Shown here: in pieces, positions 44,580 through 54,019 of the stretch | Position numbering within the stretch: position 1 is the stretch's first letter | Layout: each line of letters starts with the position of its first letter | Source of the DNA: Cognatiyoonia sp965661665 | Lineage (GTDB): Bacteria > Pseudomonadota > Alphaproteobacteria > Rhodobacterales > Rhodobacteraceae | DNA length: 64,000 nucleotides | Reading direction: 5' to 3' | NCBI RefSeq assembly: GCF_965661665.1 | Contig: NZ_CBFIEO010000004.1 | Span: 62,001-126,000 of the forward strand | Made by a program: the position numbers and the translations under genes | Notes under the pieces: generated by a model | Databases searched by the model: none | What the model was told of the DNA's origin: nothing | The model's input: the letters and a program-made list of their open reading frames with translations, nothing else

Positions 44580-45890
44580 TTAGCCTTTGGAAAACTCAGG
44601 GTAAGCTTCCATACCCAGCTCAGACATGTCCAAGCCGTTGATCTCATCTTCTTCACTGACACGGATGCCCATGATCGCTTTCAAGATGAACCAGACTACA
44701 AGGGACGCCACGAAGGTGAAGACACCGTAGGCGATGATGCCTTGGATCTGTGTGCCAAGGGATGCGTCACCGTTATAGAAGACAACAGCGATTGTGCCCC
44801 AGATACCGGCGAAGAGGTGCACAGGGATCGCACCAACAACGTCGTCGATCTTCAGCTTGTCCAGGAATGGAACAGCGAACACCACGATCACACCACCGAT
44901 AGCACCGATCCAAAGCGCGCCGAAGAGAGTTGGCGCGAGCGGTTCAGCCGTGATCGACACCAGACCAGCCAATGCACCGTTCAGGATCATTGTGAGGTCA
45001 GGCTTCTTGTACAGAACCTGTGTCAGGATCAAGGCTACAACTGCACCAGCCGCGGCTGCCATGTTTGTGTTCGCAAAAATACGGGACACGTCAGACACGT
45101 CGCCAACGGTACCCATTGCAAGCTGCGAGCCACCGTTGAAGCCGAACCAGCCGAGCCACAGGATGAACGTACCCAGCGTCGCGAGGGCGAGGTTGGAGCC
45201 TGGCATTGGGTTCACTTTGCCGTCCTTGTACTTGCCCAAACGTGGACCCAGCACGATCGCACCAGCAAGCGCGGCCCAACCACCAACGGAGTGCACAACT
45301 GTAGAACCCGCAAAGTCGGAGAAGCCGGCTTCGGACAACCAGCCGCCGCCCCACTGCCAAGAACCGGAAATCGGATACATGAAGCCTGTCAGAACAACAA
45401 CAAAGATCAGGAATGGCCACAGCTTGATCCGCTCAGCGAGCGTGCCGGATACGATGGAGGCTGTCGCAGCGACGAACACCAACTGGAAGAAGAAATCAGA
45501 GCCGACAGACGCATAATCAAGCGCTGCGTCAGCTGCAGCAACACCCACGGGGTCCAGAACTGTCTGGCCGCCGATAGCGAACCAACCGTTGAAGTCGCCT
45601 GGGTACATCGTGTTGAAGCCAACGATCCAGTACATGATTGCTGCGATGGAAAAGAGCGCGATGTTCTTTGTCATTTGCATTGTCACGTTCTTGGACCGCA
45701 CCAAGCCACCTTCGAGCATCGCAAAACCTGCGGCCATGAAGAAAACAAGGAAGCCTGCCATGCAGAACAGCAGGGTGGTCATGATATACGGGCCAATCTC
45801 GTCAAAGCCCGGCGCGGCGTCTTGCGCCAGCGCCAATGTTGGCAGCGCGGTAAGGCCCGCACCCAACAGGAGTGATTTGTTGAATTTCAT
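44580..45890 (-). CDS. amt: Ammonium transporter
   Basis: A 436-residue inner-membrane ammonium channel. It has a cleavable-looking N-terminal signal (ending TLALAQ), then about eleven helices with CMAGFLVFFMAAGFAMLEGG, then the DFAGSTVVHSVGGWAALAGA signature and HLFAGIWGT. GlnK, encoded just upstream, blocks Amt when nitrogen is plentiful. Two starts are possible, at 45899 and 45890; the second has better distance from AAAGGGG. A strong terminator follows. Confidence 0.95.
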   Translation of the reverse strand: MKFNKSLLLGAGLTALPTLALAQDAAPGFDEIGPYIMTTLLFCMAGFLVFFMAAGFAMLEGGLVRSKNVTMQMTKNIALFSIAAIMYWIVGFNTMYPGDFNGWFAIGGQTVLDPVGVAAADAALDYASVGSDFFFQLVFVAATASIVSGTLAERIKLWPFLIFVVVLTGFMYPISGSWQWGGGWLSEAGFSDFAGSTVVHSVGGWAALAGAIVLGPRLGKYKDGKVNPMPGSNLALATLGTFILWLGWFGFNGGSQLAMGTVGDVSDVSRIFANTNMAAAAGAVVALILTQVLYKKPDLTMILNGALAGLVSITAEPLAPTLFGALWIGAIGGVIVVFAVPFLDKLKIDDVVGAIPVHLFAGIWGTIAVVFYNGDASLGTQIQGIIAYGVFTFVASLVVWFILKAIMGIRVSEEDEINGLDMSELGMEAYPEFSKG

Positions 45891-45913
45891 GTCTTTCATT
45901 CCCCTTTCGGCGC

Positions 45914-46252
45914 TTACAGCGCGTCTTCGTTCACTTCACCGGTGCGGACGCGCAGCGCGCCTTCGACATCCAGAGTGAAAATCTTACCATCACCGATTTT
46001 GTCAGTCTTGGCGGTGTCTGCGATTGTTTTGGCGACTTGTTCAGCCATGTCGTTGGTCACAACAATTTCCAGCTTCACTTTCGGCACAAAGTTCACCGCG
46101 TACTCAGCGCCGCGATAGATTTCTGTGTGGCCGGACTGTGCGCCAAAGCCTTTGATTTCAGATACCATCATCCCGCGGACGCCGATCTCGGTCAGCGCTT
46201 CGCGAACCTCTTCCAGCTTGAACGGTTTGATCGTTGCAATAATGAGTTTCAC
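45914..46252 (-). CDS. glnK: PII nitrogen-regulatory protein
   Basis: A 112-residue PII protein, starting at GTG with AAGGGG upstream. The T-loop has the uridylylated tyrosine Y51 in EIYRGAEY, and the C-terminal signature GKIFTLDVEGALRVRTGE is present. It senses 2-oxoglutarate and ATP and controls Amt, encoded 23 bp downstream. Confidence 0.96.
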   Translation of the reverse strand: MKLIIATIKPFKLEEVREALTEIGVRGMMVSEIKGFGAQSGHTEIYRGAEYAVNFVPKVKLEIVVTNDMAEQVAKTIADTAKTDKIGDGKIFTLDVEGALRVRTGEVNEDAL

Positions 46253-46392
46253 CTTTGATCCCCTTAGTCTGTTTGAATGCGCACCGGCGTACCGGGCACA
46301 GACGATGCGCCGAAAAAGACGTGGAATCAGGGGAGGGACAACGATTCTGGGGCATTCAATGGGCCCTACATCAGGTCAACTTGCACATTTTT

Positions 46393-46408
46393 TGCACAAA
46401 TTTGGGCA
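46393..46408. promoter_or_regulatory. Near-perfect palindrome upstream of glnK, possible NtrC site
   Basis: TGCACAAATTTGGGCA is a 16-bp palindrome with one mismatched pair. A partial copy (TTGCACA) starts 12 bp before it. It lies about 140-155 bp upstream of the glnK start, the usual distance for an NtrC enhancer, and resembles the TGCAC...GTGCA type. No good sigma-54 promoter was found between. Confidence 0.35.
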
Positions 46409-46522
46409 TTTGGTTAAAAAATAGGCACGCCATAAAGGCGCCTAACGCAAGAATTCAAGAAGGACATCGTGTTCGGGACGCGATAAACTGTTCGATAACA
46501 AAACGAATGAGTTGAATGGCAG

Positions 46523-48646
46523 ATGAGCGGAACGCGCAAACCGCGGCAGCCTTTGGTAGCTGACCGGCGGTATCCCAAAAAGACGTCAACGCAGAAAACA
46601 AAGCAGAAACCAGCACCCAAGCGTAAGCCCACCAAGAAGCGCGGCTTGCTTGGCTGGATCTTCGCTCCTTTTACATGGGCTCTGCGTCTGATCTGGCGGA
46701 TGACTTGGCGGCTCTCTGCTGTGGTCGCCGTCCTGATTGCAGTCGGCGTCTTCTTTTTCGCAGCTCAGCTGCCACCTGTGGATAAAATGGTCGATGGGCG
46801 GGTGCGTGGTTCCGTCACGCTTTTGGATCGAGACGGCGACATCTTTGCCCTGCGCGGCGACCAATATGGCGGCTTTATCACCGCCGAAACCGTCAGCCCA
46901 CACCTCAAGAACGCCGTCATCGCGTCCGAGGACAAACGTTTCTATTGGCATCCAGGCGTCGATCCACGCGGCATCGCATCTGCCGTCCGCATCAACCTGC
47001 GCGAAGGCCGCGGGCCGCTGTCAGGCAACGGGGGCTCAACCCTGACTCAACAAACGGCCAAACTCCTGTGCCTCGGCGTCAAATATGATCCGACGGTTTG
47101 GAAGAACGAGGCGGAGTACGAAGCAGACTGCCGCCGCACGACCGTTTGGCGTAAAGTGAAAGAAGCTATCTATGCGATGGCGATGGAGTTCAAATACTCC
47201 AAGGATGACATTCTCACGATCTACCTAAACCGCGCCTTCCTTGGCAGCGGCAACCACGGGTTTGAAGCGGCGTCGCAGCGGTTCTTTGGGAAATCCGCGA
47301 CAGACCTGCTGCCGCAAGAGGCCGCGATGCTGTCTGGCATCCTTCCTGCCCCGTCCCGCCTTGCGCCCACGAACAATCTGGAACGCGCGCAGGAGCGTGG
47401 GGATTTGGTCCTGAGACTTATGGAGGATCAGGGCTATTTGACGGAAGCGGAAACCGCGCAAGCGCGCGCAAACCCGGCCACCCTTTCCGAACAAGCCACC
47501 GCCCGCATCGGCGGCTATTTCGCAGATTGGGTGATGGACAATGGGCCAGGGTTCTTCACCCGCGACACGACAGAGGATGTGATCATCCAAACCACCCTTG
47601 ATCAACGCATTCAGGCAGCCACCGAAGAGGCCCTGCTTTGGGTGTTCGAGAATAAGGTCAGCGAAAGTTCAGTCGCGGAAGCGGCCGTTGTTGTGATGTC
47701 CGCCGACGGGGCAGTCCGCGCGATGGTTGGTGGCAGGAACGTCAAAGCAATCGGCGCCTTCAACCGCGCGACCCAAGCCAGACGGCAAACAGGATCAGTC
47801 TTCAAACCTTTCATCTACGGCACGGCGATTGAATTGGGGTTCTCCCCCTACGACCTCGTCGATGACAGCCCGATTGTGATCAACGTGCCCGGCAGCGGCC
47901 CGTGGGAGCCGCAGAACTACGACCGAGAGTTCAAGGGGCCAATCACCCTCAATCAAGCCATGGCCGAAAGCCGCAACATCCCCGCTGTAATTATGAATGA
48001 AGAGGTTGGGCGGAAGATTGTACGCAACGTGGCCCAAGGGTTCGGCATCGAAAGTGGCATCGCCGCCGGTCCGGCAATGGCGCTTGGCGTGTCGGAAAGC
48101 ACCTTGATCGAGATGACGGGCGCCTATGCCGGTTTCTTGAACGGCGGCTCCGCTGTCACGCCCTATGGTTTGGTGAACCTGCATGTGCGTGGGGATCAAG
48201 AACCACTGATGGACAACTCAACACTCGGCATTCAGGAACGCGTCATCCGAGAGGAAGCCGCACGACAACTGACGTGGATGATGATGAATGTCGTTGAAGG
48301 TGGCACAGGGCGCCGCGCGAAGCTGGACGGCTGGCAAGTGGCCGCCAAGACCGGCACCACACAAAGCTCACGTGATGCGTGGTTCATCGGATTTACGGGC
48401 GATTACGTAACCGGTGTATGGATGGGCAATGATGACAACACGCCGCTGCGCGACGTCACAGGCGGTGGCCTGCCTGCCGATATCTGGCGGGAAACGATGG
48501 TGCGCGTGACAGATGGTATGACCCCATCACCGCTCCCATTCTCGGTACCGCCAAATGCAACGACGGGGCAGATCGTTCAGGAAAACGAATTCGAGGCAAG
48601 CGACGAGATCAAGAGCATCTTGGAAGGGCTCTTGGTTGGCAACTAG
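46523..48646 (+). CDS. Class A penicillin-binding protein (PBP1A type)
   Basis: A 707-residue bifunctional cell-wall synthase. A basic cytoplasmic tail (1-60) and one helix (65-81) come first. The glycosyltransferase domain has EDKRFYWHPGVDPRG (catalytic E136) and GGSTLTQQTAKLL. The transpeptidase has S425 in SVFK, then SRN (483-485) and KTGTT (609-613). It polymerises and crosslinks peptidoglycan in the periplasm. It stands alone, divergent from glnK across 270 bp. Confidence 0.95.
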   Translation: MSGTRKPRQPLVADRRYPKKTSTQKTKQKPAPKRKPTKKRGLLGWIFAPFTWALRLIWRMTWRLSAVVAVLIAVGVFFFAAQLPPVDKMVDGRVRGSVTLLDRDGDIFALRGDQYGGFITAETVSPHLKNAVIASEDKRFYWHPGVDPRGIASAVRINLREGRGPLSGNGGSTLTQQTAKLLCLGVKYDPTVWKNEAEYEADCRRTTVWRKVKEAIYAMAMEFKYSKDDILTIYLNRAFLGSGNHGFEAASQRFFGKSATDLLPQEAAMLSGILPAPSRLAPTNNLERAQERGDLVLRLMEDQGYLTEAETAQARANPATLSEQATARIGGYFADWVMDNGPGFFTRDTTEDVIIQTTLDQRIQAATEEALLWVFENKVSESSVAEAAVVVMSADGAVRAMVGGRNVKAIGAFNRATQARRQTGSVFKPFIYGTAIELGFSPYDLVDDSPIVINVPGSGPWEPQNYDREFKGPITLNQAMAESRNIPAVIMNEEVGRKIVRNVAQGFGIESGIAAGPAMALGVSESTLIEMTGAYAGFLNGGSAVTPYGLVNLHVRGDQEPLMDNSTLGIQERVIREEAARQLTWMMMNVVEGGTGRRAKLDGWQVAAKTGTTQSSRDAWFIGFTGDYVTGVWMGNDDNTPLRDVTGGGLPADIWRETMVRVTDGMTPSPLPFSVPPNATTGQIVQENEFEASDEIKSILEGLLVGN

Positions 48647-48687
48647 GAGCTTGACTAACACGCCTCATAGACGAAGGCATATCCATT

Positions 48688-48996
48688 CTAAATCATGATC
48701 AGCTCATCATCTTCGGCAGAGTTCATCAGCATGGCCCGTTCCGTCCAAACCTGACCCTCACCAGAGCATTGCATGTTATAAAGGATGGCATCCATGTCGA
48801 TGACACTCACCGGATTGTTCATCCGACATTGCACTTTCACACCTTGGGAAATGCCGCCCTTGATTTCAATGGAACCACCATCGACGCCAATCAGACCGCA
48901 GACTGAATTGGCTGTTTGCTTGTCAACACCGTCGAAAGACGCGGCGAAGGCAAGCGTTGGACACAACGCCAAAAAACACAAAAACCGTTTATTCAT
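48688..48996 (-). CDS. Small secreted protein of unknown function
   Basis: A 102-residue protein with a clear signal peptide (cleavage after TLAFA, near residue 18). The mature part has four cysteines that could pair. No named family recognised. Its ATG overlaps the mlaC stop by 4 bases, so it is made with the Mla genes, which may point to an envelope role. Confidence 0.7.
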   Translation of the reverse strand: MNKRFLCFLALCPTLAFAASFDGVDKQTANSVCGLIGVDGGSIEIKGGISQGVKVQCRMNNPVSVIDMDAILYNMQCSGEGQVWTERAMLMNSAEDDELIMI

Positions 48997-49583
48997 ATAT
49001 CTTTCATATCAGAAATCAGGGCATCAATGCTACCTCTGCGGCGATCGAGCATTGCGCCGATCTCTTCCCGCTCTGTCAAAAGCATGTTCACGCCTTCGAT
49101 GATGAAGTTGAAGAATGCATTGCGGCCCGACCTGTCAGAGACGTGCCAATCCATGCGCAATGGGCTGCGATTGCGGAGGGAGACCGTGGTTTCAACCTCC
49201 ACCCATGACTTCACCGTTTTGGCACCAACGACCTGCACCTCGCCGCCAACAAACTCCCGAAAGCGGCGACCGTATTTGCTGGCGATGTAGCCTTGGAAGG
49301 CGTTGGCATATTGCACCAACTGGGAGGCGCTGGCCTGTCGGGCATCGGGGCCGAGACAATAGCGGGCGATTGTCGGAACGTCGGCGTAGTTATCGAGAAT
49401 TTCGCCAAATCGCGTGATCATCGCCGCCTCTGACGCGCCGGACGCGATCACTTCGTTCACGTCATCGACAAGGTCTTCGACCATAGCCTGTGCCGCTGCG
49501 GGAGACACTGCCAAGGCACGTGTTGGCACCGCAACAGCGGCGGCCATACTCACCAACAGTGTTCGTCTTTGCATCGCGGTCAT
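48993..49583 (-). CDS. mlaC: MlaC-type phospholipid-binding periplasmic protein
   Basis: A 196-residue exported protein of the Ttg2D/MlaC family. The signal has a double arginine (MQRRTLLVSM), so Tat export is possible. ASQLVQYANAFQGYIASKYGRRF is typical. MlaC ferries phospholipids between the outer and inner membranes, keeping outer-leaflet asymmetry. It follows mlaA by 5 bp; the MlaFED membrane complex is not in the window. Confidence 0.9.
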   Translation of the reverse strand: MTAMQRRTLLVSMAAAVAVPTRALAVSPAAAQAMVEDLVDDVNEVIASGASEAAMITRFGEILDNYADVPTIARYCLGPDARQASASQLVQYANAFQGYIASKYGRRFREFVGGEVQVVGAKTVKSWVEVETTVSLRNRSPLRMDWHVSDRSGRNAFFNFIIEGVNMLLTEREEIGAMLDRRRGSIDALISDMKDI

Positions 49584-49588
49584 TCCCT

Positions 49589-50299
49589 TTAAAGGTCATC
49601 ATAAGGATCGACGGCATCCTCTTCTGATGTCGTGCCCAGTTCAAACCGTCTGTTCTGTAGATAAATCAATCGCTGTTGCGCGTAGCTGTCGGCGCTTTCG
49701 CGCAAGACGGAGTCGATCGTGTCAGCATATTGCGACCGTTTCACAATTCGGCCTGCAATCTTGGCGACCGTTCCGTATTCGATCTGGGACGGTGTGCCAA
49801 CACGGTCGAGCGGGTCGATAATTGCATCCACAATCCGCCCAGCAAGCGCGCGCTCTGTCGATGGACCCAGCACCGGCAACTCAAGGTATGCCCCCTCCGG
49901 CACGCCCCAGACTGCCAGCGTCTCACCAAAGTCAGTTTCGACCTCATCAAGACCAATCTCGCTTGCGGGGTCAAGCAACCCGCCAAGACCCAAAGTCGTG
50001 TTCAACAAAAAGCGGACCGTGTTGGTCGCAGCCCCACCGATGTCGGCCTGAAGGAGACCGTTCAGAACCATCCCTGGCAATCCGACATTGTCTGCAAAAT
50101 TGGCAACGGGGATCGCGATTTCTTCAGGTATTTCGGTATCGCCACCGCCAGAGAAAAACACTTTATCCAAGCCCTTGTTGAATGCATGCACTTTGCGATT
50201 CTGGGCCTCATACGGGTCAAACACAGAAGTGCCGTTAGGTGCTGGTGTACAAGCGGCAAGAAATCCGAAAAAAGCAGAAGCCAGGGTCAATCGGTTCAA
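49589..50299 (-). CDS. mlaA: MlaA (VacJ) outer-membrane lipoprotein
   Basis: A 236-residue lipoprotein with lipobox LAAC (Cys at about 17) and the VacJ core FDPYEAQNRKVHAFNKGLD, then LNTTLGLGGLLDPAS and DFGETLAVWGVPEGAYLELPVLGPS. It removes misplaced phospholipids from the outer leaflet and passes them to MlaC. First gene of the minus-strand Mla set. Confidence 0.95.
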   Translation of the reverse strand: MNRLTLASAFFGFLAACTPAPNGTSVFDPYEAQNRKVHAFNKGLDKVFFSGGGDTEIPEEIAIPVANFADNVGLPGMVLNGLLQADIGGAATNTVRFLLNTTLGLGGLLDPASEIGLDEVETDFGETLAVWGVPEGAYLELPVLGPSTERALAGRIVDAIIDPLDRVGTPSQIEYGTVAKIAGRIVKRSQYADTIDSVLRESADSYAQQRLIYLQNRRFELGTTSEEDAVDPYDDL

Positions 50300-50458
50300 A
50301 TCGGCTTACTTTCGTTGGTCAGTTTAGTCGAACATTGACAATTTGGTGCAATCCCGTTGCATTAGCGATGCTATTTCAACCGGTTTGGGTTTCGTGTTCT
50401 CACTTTGATATCAGTGCCGCAATAACAACAATATGCCAAAAGTGACAGAGGCAGAATA

Positions 50459-52204
50459 ATGCGCATGAACCAGAACCAAGCCGAAGCTGGACGGGAAGAA
50501 CTGATCGCCGCCCGCCGTAAAAGCCGCACCCTATACTGGGCCGTTGGCATCTTTAGTTTCTTCGTTAACCTGTTGATGCTCACTGGGCCTCTATACATGT
50601 TGAACGTGTACGACCGCGTTCTGGGGTCCCGCAGCGTTGAAACTCTCCTCGCGCTCTCCGTTTTGGTCGCGTTTCTTTATGGGATGATGGGCATCTTGGA
50701 CTATGCCCGCGGCCGCGTGATGGGCCGCGTCGGTGCGCGGTTTCAATCGCGACTTGATCGGCGGGTGTTTGGCGCGGTTCTAAAGGCCACAACGCTCAGC
50801 CGTGCGCCAAAAGAAGCCGCCACGGGTATGCGTGATCTTGAAAGCGTTCAGCGGCTGATCACCTCTCCGGCCTTGATGGCAGTCTTTGATATCCCTTGGA
50901 CGCCAATCTTCATTCTAGGCATATTCATCTTCCACCCGATGATGGGCTATCTCGCACTCGCTGGCGGGGCCATCTTGGTGACGATTGCGATCTTGAACCA
51001 AGTTTTGAGCCGCAAGCCACTCAGCAAAGCAAATGCGACGGCATTCCGGTCAGAGGCTTTGGGCTCAGAAATCCGAGCAGAAGGTGAGATGGTCCACTCG
51101 CTTGGCATGCGAACATCCGCATTTGACCGCTGGCAATTGGCGCGTGGCGCATCGCTGGATGCCACGATCGATGCGACCGATACCTCTGGGACATTCACTG
51201 CGCTGACGAAAGCATTCCGCCTGTTCTTGCAGTCGGCCATGTTGGGTTTGGGCGCATATCTCGTTCTGCAAGAACAATTGACACCAGGTGCGATGATCGC
51301 AGGTTCCATTCTTCTGGGTCGCGCCTTGGCACCGATTGAATTGATGATCGGGCAATGGGCTGTTTTCCAAAAAGGTCGCGAAGGCTGGCGCAATCTTGCG
51401 ACGCTCTTGACCGCTGTGCCTGAAGAAGAAAAGCGCACCGAGCTGCCCAAACCTGCCGCACGGATCAAAGTCCATCAGCTGACCATCGTACCACCTGGGG
51501 AACAAACGGCCTCCCTCCGCGCGATCAGCTTTGATGTTGAACCAGGGCATGCGGTTGGTGTTATTGGCACTTCCGGTTCGGGCAAATCCACACTCGCCCG
51601 TGCGCTGACGGGGGTATGGAAGCCTGCCGGCGGCAAGATCCGGTTGGACGGGGCCGCACTGGACCAATACGATCCAGACGTCTTGGGCCAACACATCGGA
51701 TACCTGCCGCAAAGGGTTCAACTGTTCGACGGCACGATCAAGGAAAACATCGCGCGGATGTCGATGGCCCCAGACGACGCGGCGGTGGTCAAAGCCGCGC
51801 AAATGGCGGACGCACACAACATGATCCTGCAACTGCCCGACGGCTATGACACCCGCGTTTCGACGCACGGCGGCCGCTTATCAGGGGGCCAGATCCAGCG
51901 CATTGGCTTGGCCCGCGCCATGTACGGCGACCCCGTGGTTTTGGTCTTAGATGAACCAAACTCAAACCTCGACAACACGGGATCGCTTGCGCTCAACAGT
52001 GCGATCAAACAGGCAAAGGACGCAGACAAGATCGTGTTCATCATGGCGCATCGCCCTGCCGCCATTCAGGAATGTGACCTACTTCAGGTCATTGAAAATG
52101 GTGGTCTGCGCGCATTCGGACCGAAAGACCAAGTCTTGAAAGAGATGGTAAAAAACCATGAGCAAATTGCCCAGTCGACTGGCAAAACCGGAGGCGTGGC
52201 ATGA
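50459..52204 (+). CDS. Type I secretion ABC transporter (PrtD-like)
   Basis: A 581-residue exporter. Membrane helices occupy about residues 25-320; the ATPase domain has Walker A GTSGSGKST (about 369-377), the signature LSGGQIQRIGLAR (about 472) and Walker B VVLVLDEPNSNLD (about 491-503). There is no N-terminal peptidase-like domain, so it fits the PrtD group that exports RTX-type proteins with C-terminal signals. It overlaps the HlyD gene by 4 bases. Confidence 0.93.
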   Translation: MRMNQNQAEAGREELIAARRKSRTLYWAVGIFSFFVNLLMLTGPLYMLNVYDRVLGSRSVETLLALSVLVAFLYGMMGILDYARGRVMGRVGARFQSRLDRRVFGAVLKATTLSRAPKEAATGMRDLESVQRLITSPALMAVFDIPWTPIFILGIFIFHPMMGYLALAGGAILVTIAILNQVLSRKPLSKANATAFRSEALGSEIRAEGEMVHSLGMRTSAFDRWQLARGASLDATIDATDTSGTFTALTKAFRLFLQSAMLGLGAYLVLQEQLTPGAMIAGSILLGRALAPIELMIGQWAVFQKGREGWRNLATLLTAVPEEEKRTELPKPAARIKVHQLTIVPPGEQTASLRAISFDVEPGHAVGVIGTSGSGKSTLARALTGVWKPAGGKIRLDGAALDQYDPDVLGQHIGYLPQRVQLFDGTIKENIARMSMAPDDAAVVKAAQMADAHNMILQLPDGYDTRVSTHGGRLSGGQIQRIGLARAMYGDPVVLVLDEPNSNLDNTGSLALNSAIKQAKDADKIVFIMAHRPAAIQECDLLQVIENGGLRAFGPKDQVLKEMVKNHEQIAQSTGKTGGVA

Positions 52205-53499
52205 GCGAGGTAGAGACGCGTTGGTCCGCAAAGAGACCACTTTCTCTGGGTGCGATCGCTCTGCTGATCCTTGTTGGTGGATTTGGCACATGGGCAGTGA
52301 TGGCGCAGATTACCGGCGCTGTGATTGCGACCGGTCAGGTAGAAGTCGACCGCAATAGGCAGGTTGTCCAACACCCTGATGGCGGTGTGGTTGAAGAGAT
52401 TATCGTGGACGAAGGGGACACCGTCGCAGCCGGCGATATGTTGATCCGGCTCGATGCGTCAGTCCTGACATCCGAACTGGCCGTGATTGAAGGGCAGCTT
52501 TTTGAGCTGATCGCGCGTCGAGGCCGATTGGAGGCAGAGCGTGACGGCAACGACTGGATCGATTTTGACCCTCAATTGGTCAACGCTGGCAGGGAATACC
52601 AAGATCTGACCGAAGGCCAAACAAGGCTATTTGCAGCGCGAAAGGAATCGATCCAGCGCGCGACGGAGCAATTGACCCAGCAACGCGCACAGATTGCCAG
52701 CCAACTCTCTGGCATTGCCGCCCAGCGCGACGCGATTGAGACGCAGCGCGAATTAATCGGCGAGGAATTGGCCGATCAAAAAAGCCTGCTTGAGCGTGGC
52801 TTGGCCCAAGCCAGCCGCGTTTTGGCGCTGCAACGGGACGAGGCAAATCTGCTCGGGCGGATTGGGGAACTCACAGCCTCCGCCTCGCAAGCGAGCGAGC
52901 GGATGACAGAGATCGACATTCAAATCCTCGGTCTCACCACGCAACAGCGCGAAGATGCGATCACCCAGTTGCGCGACCTTCAATACAACGAGTTTGAACT
53001 GTCAGAGCGTCGCCGGACCTTGAAACAGCAACTTGATCGGCTGGATATCAGGGCGCCGGTTTCTGGTGTTGTCTACGGGCTTCAAGTGTTCGCACCACGA
53101 TCGGTTATCCGTGCGGCGGACCCCGTGATGTTCATTGTGCCACAAGACCGCCCCTTGGTCATTGCGGCGCAGGTCCCCCCCACAGACATCGACCAGATTT
53201 TTGTGGGGCAGGATGTGACCCTGCGCCTGTCTGCCTTTGATCAACGCCGCACGCCTGAATTGAACGGCACGGTGACGCTAGTCTCTGCCGATGCTTTTCA
53301 AGATGAAGGAAATGGCCTGTCCTATTACCGGGCAGAGGTGCAGTTGAACAACGGTGAGATTGACCGTTTGCCAGCGGAGCTGACGCTCATCCCCGGTATG
53401 CCGGTGGAAACCTTCGTCCGTACCGCAGACAGAAGCCCGCTGGACTACCTGGTAAAGCCGTTGTCTGACTATTTCTCACGCGCGTTCCGCGAGTCTTGA
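52201..53499 (+). CDS. Type I secretion membrane fusion protein (HlyD family)
   Basis: A 432-residue adaptor. One N-terminal helix (about 17-38), a lipoyl half (GGVVEEIIVDEGDTVAAGD), a long coiled coil (about 110-280) rich in Gln, Glu and Arg, and the C-terminal barrel (RAPVSGVVYGLQVF, then PPTDIDQIFVGQDV). Works with the preceding ABC protein and a TolC-like channel not found here. Confidence 0.93.
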   Translation: MSEVETRWSAKRPLSLGAIALLILVGGFGTWAVMAQITGAVIATGQVEVDRNRQVVQHPDGGVVEEIIVDEGDTVAAGDMLIRLDASVLTSELAVIEGQLFELIARRGRLEAERDGNDWIDFDPQLVNAGREYQDLTEGQTRLFAARKESIQRATEQLTQQRAQIASQLSGIAAQRDAIETQRELIGEELADQKSLLERGLAQASRVLALQRDEANLLGRIGELTASASQASERMTEIDIQILGLTTQQREDAITQLRDLQYNEFELSERRRTLKQQLDRLDIRAPVSGVVYGLQVFAPRSVIRAADPVMFIVPQDRPLVIAAQVPPTDIDQIFVGQDVTLRLSAFDQRRTPELNGTVTLVSADAFQDEGNGLSYYRAEVQLNNGEIDRLPAELTLIPGMPVETFVRTADRSPLDYLVKPLSDYFSRAFRES

Positions 53500-53554
53500 T
53501 TGCACTTTGATCCGTTCAGGGTAGGGTGACCTTCGGAAATATTTGGAGGGCGTT

Positions 53555-54019
53555 ATGGCTGGAAAATTTGAAACGAAACTGGCTGAAATGGGCGTCACGT
53601 TGCCACACGCGCCCGCGCCTGCCGCCAATTACGTGCCTTATGTCATTGCCGGTGACATGGTCTACGTCTCCGGCCAATTGCCCGCCAGCGATGGTGAGAT
53701 GGTGGTTGGAACCTTGGGCGATGACGTCACCATCGAACAGGGCCAAGCCGCAGCACGGGCTTGCGCGATCAACCTCCTGTCACAGGTGAAAGCGGCCTGT
53801 GCCGGCGATCTGGATCGGTTGGTGCGGGTTGTGAAGCTTAGCGCTTTTGTCAATTCAACGAGCGATTTTGGCGACCAGCCACAGGTGGTGAACGGGTGTT
53901 CAGACTTCATGGCCGAAGCATTGGGCGACGCCGGACGACATGCACGGTCAGCGGTCAGCAGCCCAAGCCTGCCGTTCGGCGTGGCCGTCGAAATTGACGG
54001 CGTGTTTCAGATCAAATGA
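53555..54019 (+). CDS. RidA-family protein
   Basis: A 154-residue YjgF/YER057c/UK114 protein. Members hydrolyse reactive enamines and imines made by PLP enzymes. DMVYVSGQLPA and, later, SAVSSPSLPFGVAVEID are typical, although the family arginine site differs. GGAGGGCG precedes the ATG. It leads a run with a GDPD gene, a FemAB-like gene and phhB. Confidence 0.9.
   Translation: MAGKFETKLAEMGVTLPHAPAPAANYVPYVIAGDMVYVSGQLPASDGEMVVGTLGDDVTIEQGQAAARACAINLLSQVKAACAGDLDRLVRVVKLSAFVNSTSDFGDQPQVVNGCSDFMAEALGDAGRHARSAVSSPSLPFGVAVEIDGVFQIK

Noticed and set aside
44460..45875. A 471-codon open frame on the plus strand
   Set aside because: It is antisense to amt across its whole length. Its His/Cys/Arg/Glu-rich composition is what a reversed membrane-protein gene produces.
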